Translations under genes and position numbers: made by a program | Shown: positions 1-6,073 of the stretch, piece after piece | How positions within the stretch are numbered: position 1 is the stretch's first letter | Layout: the number at the start of each line of letters is the position of its first letter | Assembly: GCA_900768245.1 (NCBI GenBank) | Contig: CAAGCE010000041.1 | Coordinates: 1-6,556 of the forward strand | Origin: Oscillospiraceae bacterium | GTDB taxonomy: Bacteria; Bacillota; Clostridia; Oscillospirales; Ruminococcaceae | Direction of reading: 5' to 3' | Length of the DNA stretch: 6,556 bases | The notes under the pieces: generated by a model | Database searches by the model: none | Told to the model about the DNA's origin: nothing | Seen by the model: the letters and a program-made list of their open reading frames with translations, nothing else

Positions 1-1
1 C

Positions 2-148
2 ATGAGGATAGAGGTCGTCATGTCTGCCGTCCTCATGCCGTCCGTTATGCTTGTCATCGTAGGCATAACCTGCCAGAGATTCGATGGCGGTCTCCCCTGC
101 GATGAATCCCCTGTCGTCATAAGTATAGAGATAGTCTTTGCCACAATG
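2..148 (-). pseudogene. YD/RHS-repeat protein remnant, partial
   Basis: Reading the minus strand from 148 down to the window edge gives 49 open codons with the hallmark YD-repeat spacing. One copy reads YTYDDRGFIAGETA and a second reads YAYDDKHNGRHEDGR, followed by a His/Asp-rich stretch. RHS/YD-repeat proteins form large secreted or wall-associated shells, often carrying toxins. The frame is closed by a TGA at 149-151 immediately upstream, and no ATG, GTG or TTG lies in frame, so the 5' end is missing and this is a broken copy. The gene would continue leftward out of the window. The plus-strand open frame over the same bases is its antisense shadow. Two repeat units are seen directly. The family call is from memory, and 49 codons is a short basis. 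Confidence 0.5.
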
Positions 149-180
149 TCAAGTGATGAATTGGTGTCAAATTATCTATC

Positions 181-209
181 TTGAAGCTATAAGGGCAATT
201 CAATATAAT
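181..209 (+). promoter_or_regulatory. Sigma-A-type promoter ahead of the sigma/ABC operon
   Basis: TTGAAG at 181-186 is followed by a 17-bp spacer and a perfect TATAAT at 204-209. It points at the four-gene operon and would leave a leader of roughly 130 nt before the GTG at 347. The -35 matches the consensus at four of six positions. I found no clearer promoter in the leader. If the sigma factor autoregulates, a second promoter of non-housekeeping type would be expected between 210 and 346, but I cannot define one with confidence. Confidence 0.55.
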
Positions 210-346
210 AAATAGGGATAAGCAATCTATCTGGAAAAAATTTTTATAAAAAATGAAGCCACACTATCTTTTTACAGTGTTCATTCGTTATACAGGGTAG
301 AAAGAGAAATGCGCATTGACTTTCAATAACGGGAAAGGAGGATTTC

Positions 347-871
347 GTGGATATAGATTTTTTGTTGCTACAAAGAATGAAGCGTGGAGACGAAAATGCT
401 TTTGATGTATTTGTTCGCAAATACTATAAGGAAATATTGAACTATTGTAACTATCATTGCCCTGATACATCAACCGCAGAAGATTTAACACAGGAAACTT
501 TTTTGCGCTTCTTCGAGAAATTGTCTGACTACCGTTATATGGGAAAAACCAAAAATTATTTGTATACGATTGCTGGAAATCTTTGCAGGGATTCCTATAA
601 AAAAATCCGAGAAAGTTTGTTAGAGGAACAGTCTTTAGAAATTCAAGATTGTTTACATCCCCCTGAAACAGACGAGCTTCTTAACAGGCTGACGATTAAG
701 GCAGCTCTGGATAGATTACCCGCTGAATTAAGGGAAGTTATTATCTTGTATTACTTTCAGGAACTGAAACTTACAGAAATATCCAGCACCTTACAAATAG
801 GTTTGCCATTAGTAAAATACCGGGTAAAACAGGCAAAAACACATTTAGAAAGACTGCTAAGGGAGGAGTGA
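347..871 (+). CDS. ECF-type RNA polymerase sigma factor
   Basis: A 174-residue sigma-70 family protein of extracytoplasmic-function size, with only regions 2 and 4. Region 2 spans about residues 12-86: a region 2.2 core with AEDLTQETFLRFFEKL (44-59), and a 2.3-2.4 stretch around YLYTIAGNLCRDSYKK. Region 4 spans about 115-171: LPAELREVIILYYFQEL, then a helix-turn-helix (about 141-163) ending VKYRVKQAKTHL. The linker between them is short, as in ECF factors. The GTG start is chosen because AAAGGAGG at 334-341 sits 5 nt upstream. The protein would direct RNA polymerase to a small regulon, very likely including this operon. The next gene starts 4 bp downstream. No classical zinc-finger anti-sigma gene follows, so control may lie with the membrane protein. 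The sigma call is firm; the signal sensed is unknown. Confidence 0.93.
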   Translation: MDIDFLLLQRMKRGDENAFDVFVRKYYKEILNYCNYHCPDTSTAEDLTQETFLRFFEKLSDYRYMGKTKNYLYTIAGNLCRDSYKKIRESLLEEQSLEIQDCLHPPETDELLNRLTIKAALDRLPAELREVIILYYFQELKLTEISSTLQIGLPLVKYRVKQAKTHLERLLREE

Positions 872-875
872 TTTT

Positions 876-1640
876 GTGAATATTGAAGAACAACTCAAAA
901 GGTATCGGGAAAATCAGAATATTATTCCTGATGAACAGCACATAAAAGAAACCGTAAGAAAATCAATAGAAAGTTATTGCTCCGTTGAGCAGGAAAAGCA
1001 ACTAACGTATTGGGAATTTTTATGGACAGAGTTACATCTTATACGCAAGCGGTGGTGGCTGCTGCAAATGCTTTTGTTATGGACTGCTGCAACCCTTTTG
1101 CCAGATCTTTTAGACAATAGGTATGTGATAAGAATGTTAGGTATGATAGGGGTACTCTTTATTGTTCTGATGATACCGGAATTTTGGAAAAACAAATCTT
1201 GTGACTGTATGCAGATAGAAGCGACCTGCCTTTATTCATTGCGACAGATATATGCAGCCAGAATCTTTCTATTTGGAATTGTCGATTTATTTATGATAAG
1301 CCTGTTTTGTATCACACTTAGAGGAAGTGTCAATCTCGCGCTATCAGAAATTGTCATCCAGTTTTTGTTTCCAGCCGTGGTGACTGCTTGCATTTGCTTT
1401 GGTACGTTGTGCAGCAATAGTCGTGTAAATGAGGGAACTTCTATTATTCTCTGCCTGTTATGGAGCGGAATATGGTGGTTCATTATCAATAACGAAACCA
1501 TTTACGTTCTCATTACACTTCCGGTTTGGTATGCTTTGTTTGGAACTGCTGTTGTTCTTCTGATTGGTGCAATTTATAAAACCATATTTGATTGTAATAA
1601 ATTCTGGGAGGTGGATTTAAGTGGAACTACAATTAGTTAA
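876..1640 (+). CDS. Six-helix membrane protein, possible anti-sigma or transporter partner
   Basis: I do not recognise this 254-residue family. Residues 1-60 are polar and probably cytoplasmic (MNIEEQLKRYRENQNI, then a TYWEFLWTELHLIRKRWW stretch). About six hydrophobic segments follow, near 61-78, 84-103, 128-148, 155-178, 188-205 and 209-235. The GTG start at 876 has GGGAGG at 861-866 and lies 4 bp after the sigma gene. The last 20 bp overlap the ABC ATPase gene. A membrane protein with a cytoplasmic N-terminal region straight after an ECF sigma gene is where an anti-sigma factor normally sits, so that role is inferred from position. The HxxxCxxC zinc motif of ZAS-type anti-sigmas is not visible in the N-terminal region. 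The alternative is an extra membrane subunit of the downstream ABC system. Existence as a gene is well supported; function is not. Confidence 0.8.
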   Translation: MNIEEQLKRYRENQNIIPDEQHIKETVRKSIESYCSVEQEKQLTYWEFLWTELHLIRKRWWLLQMLLLWTAATLLPDLLDNRYVIRMLGMIGVLFIVLMIPEFWKNKSCDCMQIEATCLYSLRQIYAARIFLFGIVDLFMISLFCITLRGSVNLALSEIVIQFLFPAVVTACICFGTLCSNSRVNEGTSIILCLLWSGIWWFIINNETIYVLITLPVWYALFGTAVVLLIGAIYKTIFDCNKFWEVDLSGTTIS

Positions 1641-2499
1641 TCTGACAAAAGAGTTTGGAAATTTTCGAGCAGTAAACAACCTGAATCTTACGATTTCAAA
1701 TGGTGTGTATGGTCTTTTAGGTGTCAATGGTGCTGGAAAAACCACTTTAATGAAAATGATATGCTCACTGCTGACCCCTACAAGTGGAAAGATATTATGT
1801 GACGGGCAGGATATTGGGGGAATGGGCGGCGAGTACCGGAATCTTTTAGGATATTTGCCGCAGGAATTTGGATTTTATCCGGAATTTACGGTAAAGGATT
1901 ATCTTTTATACATTGCAGCCTTAAAAGGGATTCGCCCGATTGTGGCAAAGAAAAAAGTAAACAAACTACTTGCACAGGTAGGACTTTCCAAAGCTGCTAA
2001 TAAAAAAATGCGGAAATTATCCGGAGGCATGAAACGTCGGGCTGGCATTGCACAAGCGATACTGAATGACCCTAAAATTTTGATTTTGGATGAACCAACT
2101 GCCGGACTTGACCCCGCAGAAAGAATACGTTTTCGCAATCTAATCAGTGAACTGTCAGAAAACCGTATTGTTATATTATCTACTCACATTGTTTCGGATG
2201 TGGAGTATATTGCAAAGGATATTTGGCTTATGAAAGACGGTAAGATTTTGCAGCAAGGGAATTTAGATGAAATCGTATATTCCATGCCGCAAAAAGTATG
2301 GGCTTGTCAGACTTCCCATGCAAAAGCAGCAAAGTTGATGAAACAATATAAAGTATCTAATATGAAATCAGAAAATGGTACTGTTGAATTACGAATTATT
2401 TCTGCCAGGCAGCCGCTTGAACATGCAAGACTTGTGCGCCCTAATTTAGAAGACGTCTTTTTGTATTATTTTGGAGAAAAGGGTGGTGACATGGAATGA
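1621..2499 (+). CDS. ABC transporter ATP-binding protein
   Basis: A 292-residue ATPase with all nucleotide-binding motifs intact: Walker A GVNGAGKT (34-41), Q-loop glutamine in LPQEFGFYPEFT (Q81), signature LSGGMKRR (133-140), Walker B ILILDEPTAGLDP (153-165) and the switch histidine in STHIV (H189). The fold is that of drug/antibiotic-export or ABC-2 type ATPases. A C-terminal accessory part of about 70 residues ends RPNLEDVFLYYFG, a tail common in that group. The GTG at 1621 is preferred because GGGAGGTGG (1606-1614) lies just upstream and the reading matches the family N-terminus (start, then a LTKEFGNFRAV strand). The gene overlaps its upstream neighbour by 20 bp and the permease by 4 bp (ATGA), which implies translational coupling. 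It should dimerise and power the adjacent permease at the inner face of the membrane. The substrate is unknown. Confidence 0.95.
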   Translation: MELQLVNLTKEFGNFRAVNNLNLTISNGVYGLLGVNGAGKTTLMKMICSLLTPTSGKILCDGQDIGGMGGEYRNLLGYLPQEFGFYPEFTVKDYLLYIAALKGIRPIVAKKKVNKLLAQVGLSKAANKKMRKLSGGMKRRAGIAQAILNDPKILILDEPTAGLDPAERIRFRNLISELSENRIVILSTHIVSDVEYIAKDIWLMKDGKILQQGNLDEIVYSMPQKVWACQTSHAKAAKLMKQYKVSNMKSENGTVELRIISARQPLEHARLVRPNLEDVFLYYFGEKGGDME

Positions 2500-3719
2500 T
2501 TCGATTTGAAATAAAAAAGATATTTTCAAAAACTGCAAATAAAATCGGTCTGATCGTATTGCTGGCAGCCATCGCTGTTACTTGCTATTTTGCAATATCT
2601 TCCATGGGCTATGTGGATGAGGAGGGGGATACACACACAGGAATTGCGGCAGCAAGGTACTTGCGTGATACAAAAGCGGAATGGGAAGGCCTGATCACAG
2701 AAGATGTGCTTCGAGAGGTCATTCGGCAAAATCGGCTAATCAACGAAACCTATCCTGACAGCCCGACAGATATTAAAACCAGCAACATTGGCTATTCCAA
2801 AAAACAGGGATTTTCTGACATTAGGGATTTAATTAACTCTGGATTTTCCGAGTTCCGAGAACATAATTACTATCGGGCAGACAGCTTATCAGAGGATGAG
2901 GTTGGAAAGCTTTATGATAACCGCATCTTAAATCTGGAGAAATGGCTTAATTCTGATGAAGCAAAAGACCAATTCAGTGAAAAGGAAAAAGCATTTCTGG
3001 TTAGTCAATATCAAAAACTGGAGACTCCTTTTTATTATGAATATGCAGGCGGTTTTACTGCTGCTTTGGACTATGCACCCACAATCATTATGCTGACCGT
3101 TTTGATTATGAGTTTCTTTGTAGCAGGTATCTTTTCAAACGAATTTGGGTGGAAAGCGGATTCTGTTTTCTTTTCCGCAAGGTATGGCAGAAATAGGGGG
3201 ACTTTTTCTAAAATAGCGGCTGGGTTGATTGTTATTACCGGAGTTTACTGGTTGGTAATTCTGATATATTCCGCAGTAGTATTTAGTGTTGCAGGTATTG
3301 GCGGTGCAAATTGTGTTATTCAGACAAGCTGGGCTTTCTGGAAAAGTTTTTACAATATTACCCATTTGCAGGCATACCTCTTAACCGTGATTGGTGGATA
3401 TGTGGGAGCATTATTCATTTTAGCTGTTTCCATGCTGGTATCTGCCAAGACACATACAACTGTTTTAGCTGTTACAATTCCATTTGTACTGTTATTCATT
3501 CAATCCTTTTTGGGTGGATTTTCAGTATTATCAGATGTATTAGGACTTTTGCCAGACCAGCTCTTGCAGATAAATATGGCAATTAAAACCTTTACTCTTT
3601 ATGAAATTGGTGGGAAAGTGATAGGATCAGTTCCGATTATTTTAACAATTTATTCCGTTCTATTCCTTATTATTTTACCTGTTCTGTATCAGGTATATCG
3701 AAAAACAGAAATAAAGTAA
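2496..3719 (+). CDS. ABC-2 type transporter permease
   Basis: A 407-residue membrane protein. It begins with a short basic amphipathic stretch (MIRFEIKKIFSK) and a first helix near 17-36. A large polar region follows (about 37-193), rich in charged residues and probably outside the cell. Five further hydrophobic segments lie near 194-214, 238-266, 292-316, 320-344 and 376-400, and the tail is basic. One early helix, a large exterior loop and a C-terminal helix bundle is a typical layout for ABC-2 permeases that work with BcrA-like ATPases. The ATG lies inside the ATGA overlap with the ATPase stop, so translation is coupled. It is the last gene of the operon, and a strong hairpin lies about 80 bp downstream. 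Likely roles are export of, or resistance to, a peptide or lipid-active compound, or envelope maintenance. Nothing in the sequence fixes the substrate. Confidence 0.88.
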   Translation: MIRFEIKKIFSKTANKIGLIVLLAAIAVTCYFAISSMGYVDEEGDTHTGIAAARYLRDTKAEWEGLITEDVLREVIRQNRLINETYPDSPTDIKTSNIGYSKKQGFSDIRDLINSGFSEFREHNYYRADSLSEDEVGKLYDNRILNLEKWLNSDEAKDQFSEKEKAFLVSQYQKLETPFYYEYAGGFTAALDYAPTIIMLTVLIMSFFVAGIFSNEFGWKADSVFFSARYGRNRGTFSKIAAGLIVITGVYWLVILIYSAVVFSVAGIGGANCVIQTSWAFWKSFYNITHLQAYLLTVIGGYVGALFILAVSMLVSAKTHTTVLAVTIPFVLLFIQSFLGGFSVLSDVLGLLPDQLLQINMAIKTFTLYEIGGKVIGSVPIILTIYSVLFLIILPVLYQVYRKTEIK

Positions 3720-3800
3720 AAAGCGAGTGAAAAGCTAACTTGAAACTCTAAGCAATTTATGAGGTATTGATAAGGAAAAGAAAATCAAACAAATATAATA

Positions 3801-3840
3801 AGTCCGTCTGAAAGATAATCTTATACCTTTCAGACGGGCT
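3801..3840. terminator. Strong, probably bidirectional terminator
   Basis: A 14-bp stem (one G-T pair) is formed by AGTCCGTCTGAAAG (3801-3814) and CTTTCAGACGGGCT (3827-3840) around a 12-nt loop. On the plus strand it is followed by a T-containing stretch (GCTTTGTTATGGTTTT); on the minus strand it is followed by ACTTATTATATTTGTTT. It sits between the convergent permease gene and the minus-strand recombinase/TnpV remnants, so it can end transcription from both sides. The T tracts are imperfect on both strands. Confidence 0.7.
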
Positions 3841-3863
3841 GCTTTGTTATGGTTTTGCGGTGC

Positions 3864-3977
3864 TTATTCCGGTATCTCACCCACAAAGTTGTAGATGATT
3901 TTCACTTCCTGCTGTTTCTGTCCATCCACTTTCTGGTGCAGCATGGCTTCGTCCAGTTCCTGAATGGCAGCATACTG
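3864..3977 (-). pseudogene. Serine recombinase C-terminal tail remnant
   Basis: In a frame different from the long open frame above it, the minus strand encodes QYAAIQELDEAML, then HQKVDGQKQQEVKIIYNFVG, then EIPE and a TAA at 3864-3866. The VDGQKQQEVKIIYNFVGEI ending matches, from memory, the extreme C-terminus (DUF4368-type) of large serine recombinases carried by Firmicute transposons and conjugative elements. Intact proteins usually have about ten more residues (a LIDRIEV-like helix) between the ELDEAML part and the HQKVDG part, so a small internal deletion is likely as well. The catalytic N-terminal domain and almost all of the protein are missing, so this piece is inactive. It abuts the truncated TnpV gene. 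Confidence 0.6.
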
Positions 3978-4240
3978 GCGGCTTTCATCTGCTCGGTGAT
4001 TACCTCCAGCCGGTTCTGTGCCTGTTCGTTTAAGTCTGCAAGGTACGTCCAGAACCTGCCGGACAAAAGCAGGTCATTGTACAAGACCGGACGCCATTCT
4101 TTCAGATAATCCCGGTGCATCCGTCCCCAGCGTCCGATAGGACGGGATTCCTCCGGCAGCCGCAGGTCAGGGATATAGTAGTCACCGACCAGTATATAGT
4201 CAATGCCGTTCTCGGTGATTCGTTTCGGTAAATGTTCCAT
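3902..4240 (-). pseudogene. tnpV: TnpV-family transposon protein, 3'-truncated
   Basis: From the ATG at 4238-4240 the protein begins MEHLPKRITENGIDYILVGD and continues YYIPDLRLPEESRPIGRWGR, then a DYLKEWRPVLYNDLLLSGR segment and a YLADLNEQAQNRLEVITEQM segment. This is the N-terminal and central part of the TnpV family, small proteins of unknown biochemical role carried by Tn4451-like and related Clostridia elements. An ideal AGGAGGT (ACCTCCT on the plus strand, 4246-4252) sits 5 nt before the ATG, which marks the true start. After EQMKAA (about position 3980) the family sequence stops. The last 24 residues are the recombinase tail read out of frame, so the family's usual last 35 or so residues are lost. 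The same frame is open upstream and forms the longer chimera listed separately. Confidence 0.75.
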
Positions 4241-4939
4241 AATCGACCTCCTGTATTCATTTTTCAGAATCCAGTTGATCGTGTCCCTGTTCGTGATAGA
4301 TTCAAGGCAACTGAACTCTTCACGAAGTATTATGGCATATCCCTCCATTGTTTTTGTCCATGTAATATACATACCAAACACAGTTATTTCTTTTTCTCCC
4401 AAGCACTCCCATTCCTCATCCGATAATTTCTCCATCTTGTTTCTAATATCTTCAATTCTCCTTGAAATATTTGTTGAAGCATTACTTGTTGCTTCTGTCA
4501 AAACTCCGTCAAACACTATCACAGCTCCTGCTAATGCTAAATCATACAGCTCTGCCTCTATTGCTTTAACCGTTTGCTGTAATATTGACTTATTTGTAGC
4601 TGATAGCAATTCCGACGATTCCATTTCTTTACATAAGGTATCATAGTCAATAAACCCTTTATCCTCTATCCGTTCTAAAAGATATTGGTCTACGTCATAA
4701 GAATTAAGTATTTTTTCTACGTCATCACTCTGCAACGGGTTCCAATATGTAAATTGATGATCCGCTAAAATGTTAAATGCGCGAAGCGGCTTTGTTTTTT
4801 CTATAAAATCTATTAGGAGACTTTTTGCGTTTTGTTCAACTGCCTTCCACTCTTCAGCATACGGTTTTAGCTGTTCCTGTAAAGAATTAATAAAAACACT
4901 GAATCCTGCAAATTTTTCATTCCACCTCTCAAAATCCAT
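3902..4939 (-). CDS. Chimeric ORF: unknown protein fused in frame to truncated TnpV
   Basis: A 345-codon open frame. Residues about 1-215 are a mostly helical protein of unknown function and about 234-345 are TnpV plus an out-of-frame tail. The start ATG at 4939 has an AAGGGGAG ribosome binding site (about 4947-4954) and an extended -10 promoter upstream, so the unknown part is probably expressed. Its visible features are a charged N-terminus (MDFERWNEKFAGF), a hydrophobic helix LALAGAVIVFDGVLTEATSN (about 135-154), then ISRRIEDI and a TVFGMYITWTKTMEGYAI helix. This order recalls small Firmicute proteins, some with HEPN-like traits, that end in an NRHW..HG motif. Here the corresponding end is lost or altered near residues 211-217, where base composition also shifts to higher GC. 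I infer a truncated accessory, possibly defence-type, gene. It could instead be an unrelated complete protein; nothing in it is catalytically diagnostic. Confidence 0.6.
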   Translation of the reverse strand: MDFERWNEKFAGFSVFINSLQEQLKPYAEEWKAVEQNAKSLLIDFIEKTKPLRAFNILADHQFTYWNPLQSDDVEKILNSYDVDQYLLERIEDKGFIDYDTLCKEMESSELLSATNKSILQQTVKAIEAELYDLALAGAVIVFDGVLTEATSNASTNISRRIEDIRNKMEKLSDEEWECLGEKEITVFGMYITWTKTMEGYAIILREEFSCLESITNRDTINWILKNEYRRSIMEHLPKRITENGIDYILVGDYYIPDLRLPEESRPIGRWGRMHRDYLKEWRPVLYNDLLLSGRFWTYLADLNEQAQNRLEVITEQMKAASMLPFRNWTKPCCTRKWMDRNSRK

Positions 4940-5008
4940 CGGATACTCCCCTTCTTATTAAAAATTCAATGTGAAACCATATTTTGATTTCCTTGCTCGT
5001 ATTATTTA

Positions 5009-5039
5009 ATTATACCACTTTTACTCTTCATTCTCACAA
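5009..5039 (-). promoter_or_regulatory. Extended -10 promoter for the unknown/TnpV chimera
   Basis: Read on the minus strand, TGGTATAAT (5009-5017) is a perfect extended -10 element. A TTGTGA -35-like hexamer lies 19 bp upstream (5034-5039). The spacing is slightly long, which an extended -10 tolerates. It lies about 70 nt before the ATG at 4939 and in the right direction. The segment from 5040 to 5185 holds nothing else I can support. Confidence 0.55.
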
Positions 5040-5185
5040 AAAATAGTACCTATAAGCTTTAGAAACTGATCATTATTGCTACCCTATTACACTAAAACAC
5101 TGACTTGCATGGCTGGATTCGCAAGCATCTGTTTTCTGATTGTTGCTCTACTATCAACTATTTTACATTTTGTATAAAATGAAAC

Positions 5186-5226
5186 CCGGCAGACACACAT
5201 AACTGATATGTATCTGCCGGTTTTTT
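5186..5226. terminator. Terminator of the ParM/ParR-like operon
   Basis: The arms CCGGCAGA (5186-5193) and TCTGCCGG (5213-5220) form a GC-rich stem around an AT-rich loop with partial inner pairing. Six T residues follow on the plus strand (5221-5226). On the minus strand the stem is followed by GTTTCATTTT. It begins four bases after the ancestral TAA of the ParR-like gene (5225-5227), so it most probably ended the minus-strand partition operon. It may also work in the plus direction. Confidence 0.75.
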
Positions 5227-5565
5227 ATTGATGATTCTGAAAAGCACTGAGGGATGCCATGATACCCTGCATCGCAGATTCGTCGAAGCCTATTAACGGA
5301 TCCTCTTCTGTGATCTGCTTTTTTGGTTCGGTTTCCGGCTGTAAGGAAGCTGTTTCCGGTTGCACCGCAGGTATCTTCCCTCAGCACCCTGCTCACGCAT
5401 GATCTGTAACACGATGCTTTTGATTGTTTCATAATCATAGGACACTGCCCCACCTGTCTGCGGTACTTCTCCCTTCTCTTCCAGTGTCCTGTAAGTAAGA
5501 ACCGCTTTTACAATGTACTGTGCCTTTTCTCGCTCCAGGGAATTAAGGAACTCTGCAACCTGGTA
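5225..5565 (-). pseudogene. ParR-like partition partner, 5'-truncated and frameshifted
   Basis: Beginning at about QVAEFLNSLEREKAQYIV, the minus strand encodes a small protein typical of the gene following parM on Firmicute plasmids: a helical EKAQYIVKAVLTYRTLEEKG part, then YDYETIKSIVLQIMREQG. Its N-terminus is missing and the frame is continuous with parM. Near 5378-5382 the frame is lost. The downstream frame, displaced by one base, gives an acidic linker KIPAVQPETASLQPETEP and the ending DPLIGFDESAMQGIMASLSA, then FQNHQ and a TAA at 5225-5227. That ending is the natural C-terminus, so a single-base loss in the GAGGGAAG run is the simplest explanation. In ParM systems this partner binds the centromere-like parC DNA and caps ParM filaments. 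The ParR assignment rests on position and general character rather than a diagnostic motif. Confidence 0.6.
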
Positions 5566-5984
5566 CAAAATTTCATATCCTTTTGCATTTGCACAGATAT
5601 CCTCTACAAAAACACATTTTCCGATCTTGTCCGTATTCTCTAAGTATTCCCTGAGTAATTTCGCTCCACCGCCGATAAACACAATGCATCCGGTTTTCAA
5701 GTCGATTCCTCTCTCCCGGAGTGCCCCCAGGAAATCATCGACATACTGCTTTGTCATCTGCTTTACCAGTCTGATAACGCTGTCGATGTAATCACTGTTT
5801 TTGCCAAGAATAATCGTATCAATGTCCGTATCTTCTAGGAGCATATCTTAATCGGAGCTTACACGGGAGATAATCCAGTTATACAACGTAATGACACCTT
5901 TTTTCAGGGAATCGCATACTGACAGATTCTTTTCATGTTGCGGTTGCCATGATCCAGAGGGATCGTAATTTTCTGATATGTCAT
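5560..5984 (-). pseudogene. parM: ParM-type actin-like plasmid segregation protein, decayed
   Basis: ParM polymerises with ATP to push plasmid copies apart. The start is intact: AAAGGAG at 5995-6001, then an ATG at 5982-5984 giving MTYQKITIPLDHGNRNMK, with the first actin phosphate motif (LDHGNRN). After residue 18 the sequence jumps out of frame to a late part of the protein, NLSVCDSLKKGVITLYNWII, so roughly 150 residues of the middle are deleted. The intact start frame meets a TGA at 5904-5906. In the downstream frame a TAA (5848-5850) interrupts SSD-stop-DMLLEDTDID, where homologues have Tyr. The rest is well preserved: ALRERGIDLKTGCIVFIGGG and CVFVEDICANAKGYEILY. It then runs in frame into the ParR-like piece at about 5560. 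The internal ATG at 5844 has no ribosome binding site, so the open stretch from there is probably not translated. The gene cannot make working ParM. Confidence 0.8.
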
Positions 5985-6013
5985 AATATCATCACTCCTT
6001 TACGTGTTCTATA

Positions 6014-6019
6014 ATTATA
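6014..6019 (-). promoter_or_regulatory. Candidate -10 element for the parM operon
   Basis: A perfect TATAAT on the minus strand (6014-6019) would start transcription some 20 nt before the parM ATG. No good -35 is present at 16-18 bp (GATAGC/ATAGCA), so the element is weak, depends on an activator, or is a chance match in AT-rich DNA. Confidence 0.3.
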
Positions 6020-6073
6020 TATACGTATTAGAGGTCTGCTATCTTACAGGATTTTTCAGATTTTTTATCGCAT

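Noticed and set aside
254..290. ECF-type promoter TGAAGCC ... CGTTAT ahead of the sigma gene
   Set aside because: The spacing between the two parts is about 25 bp, far from the usual 15-18 bp, so it is not listed as a promoter.
4203..4646. Plus-strand open frame of 147 codons
   Set aside because: Antisense shadow of the unknown/TnpV chimera. No ribosome binding site or family features.
5100..5140. CTTGC/GCAAG inverted repeat around 5103-5125
   Set aside because: Only a 5-bp stem with a 12-nt loop and no T tract; too weak to call a terminator or regulatory site.
5163..5453. Minus-strand open frame of 96 codons (MGQCPMIMKQ...)
   Set aside because: It overlaps the ParR-like remnant in a third frame, runs through the terminator hairpin and has a composition unlike a real protein. 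The family-like residues lie in the other two frames.
5293..5844. Minus-strand open frame of 183 codons as an expressed ParM-ParR fusion gene
   Set aside because: The ATG at 5844 has no ribosome binding site, lies inside parM directly after a premature stop, and the protein lacks the N-terminal half needed for an actin fold. It is treated as part of the pseudogenes.
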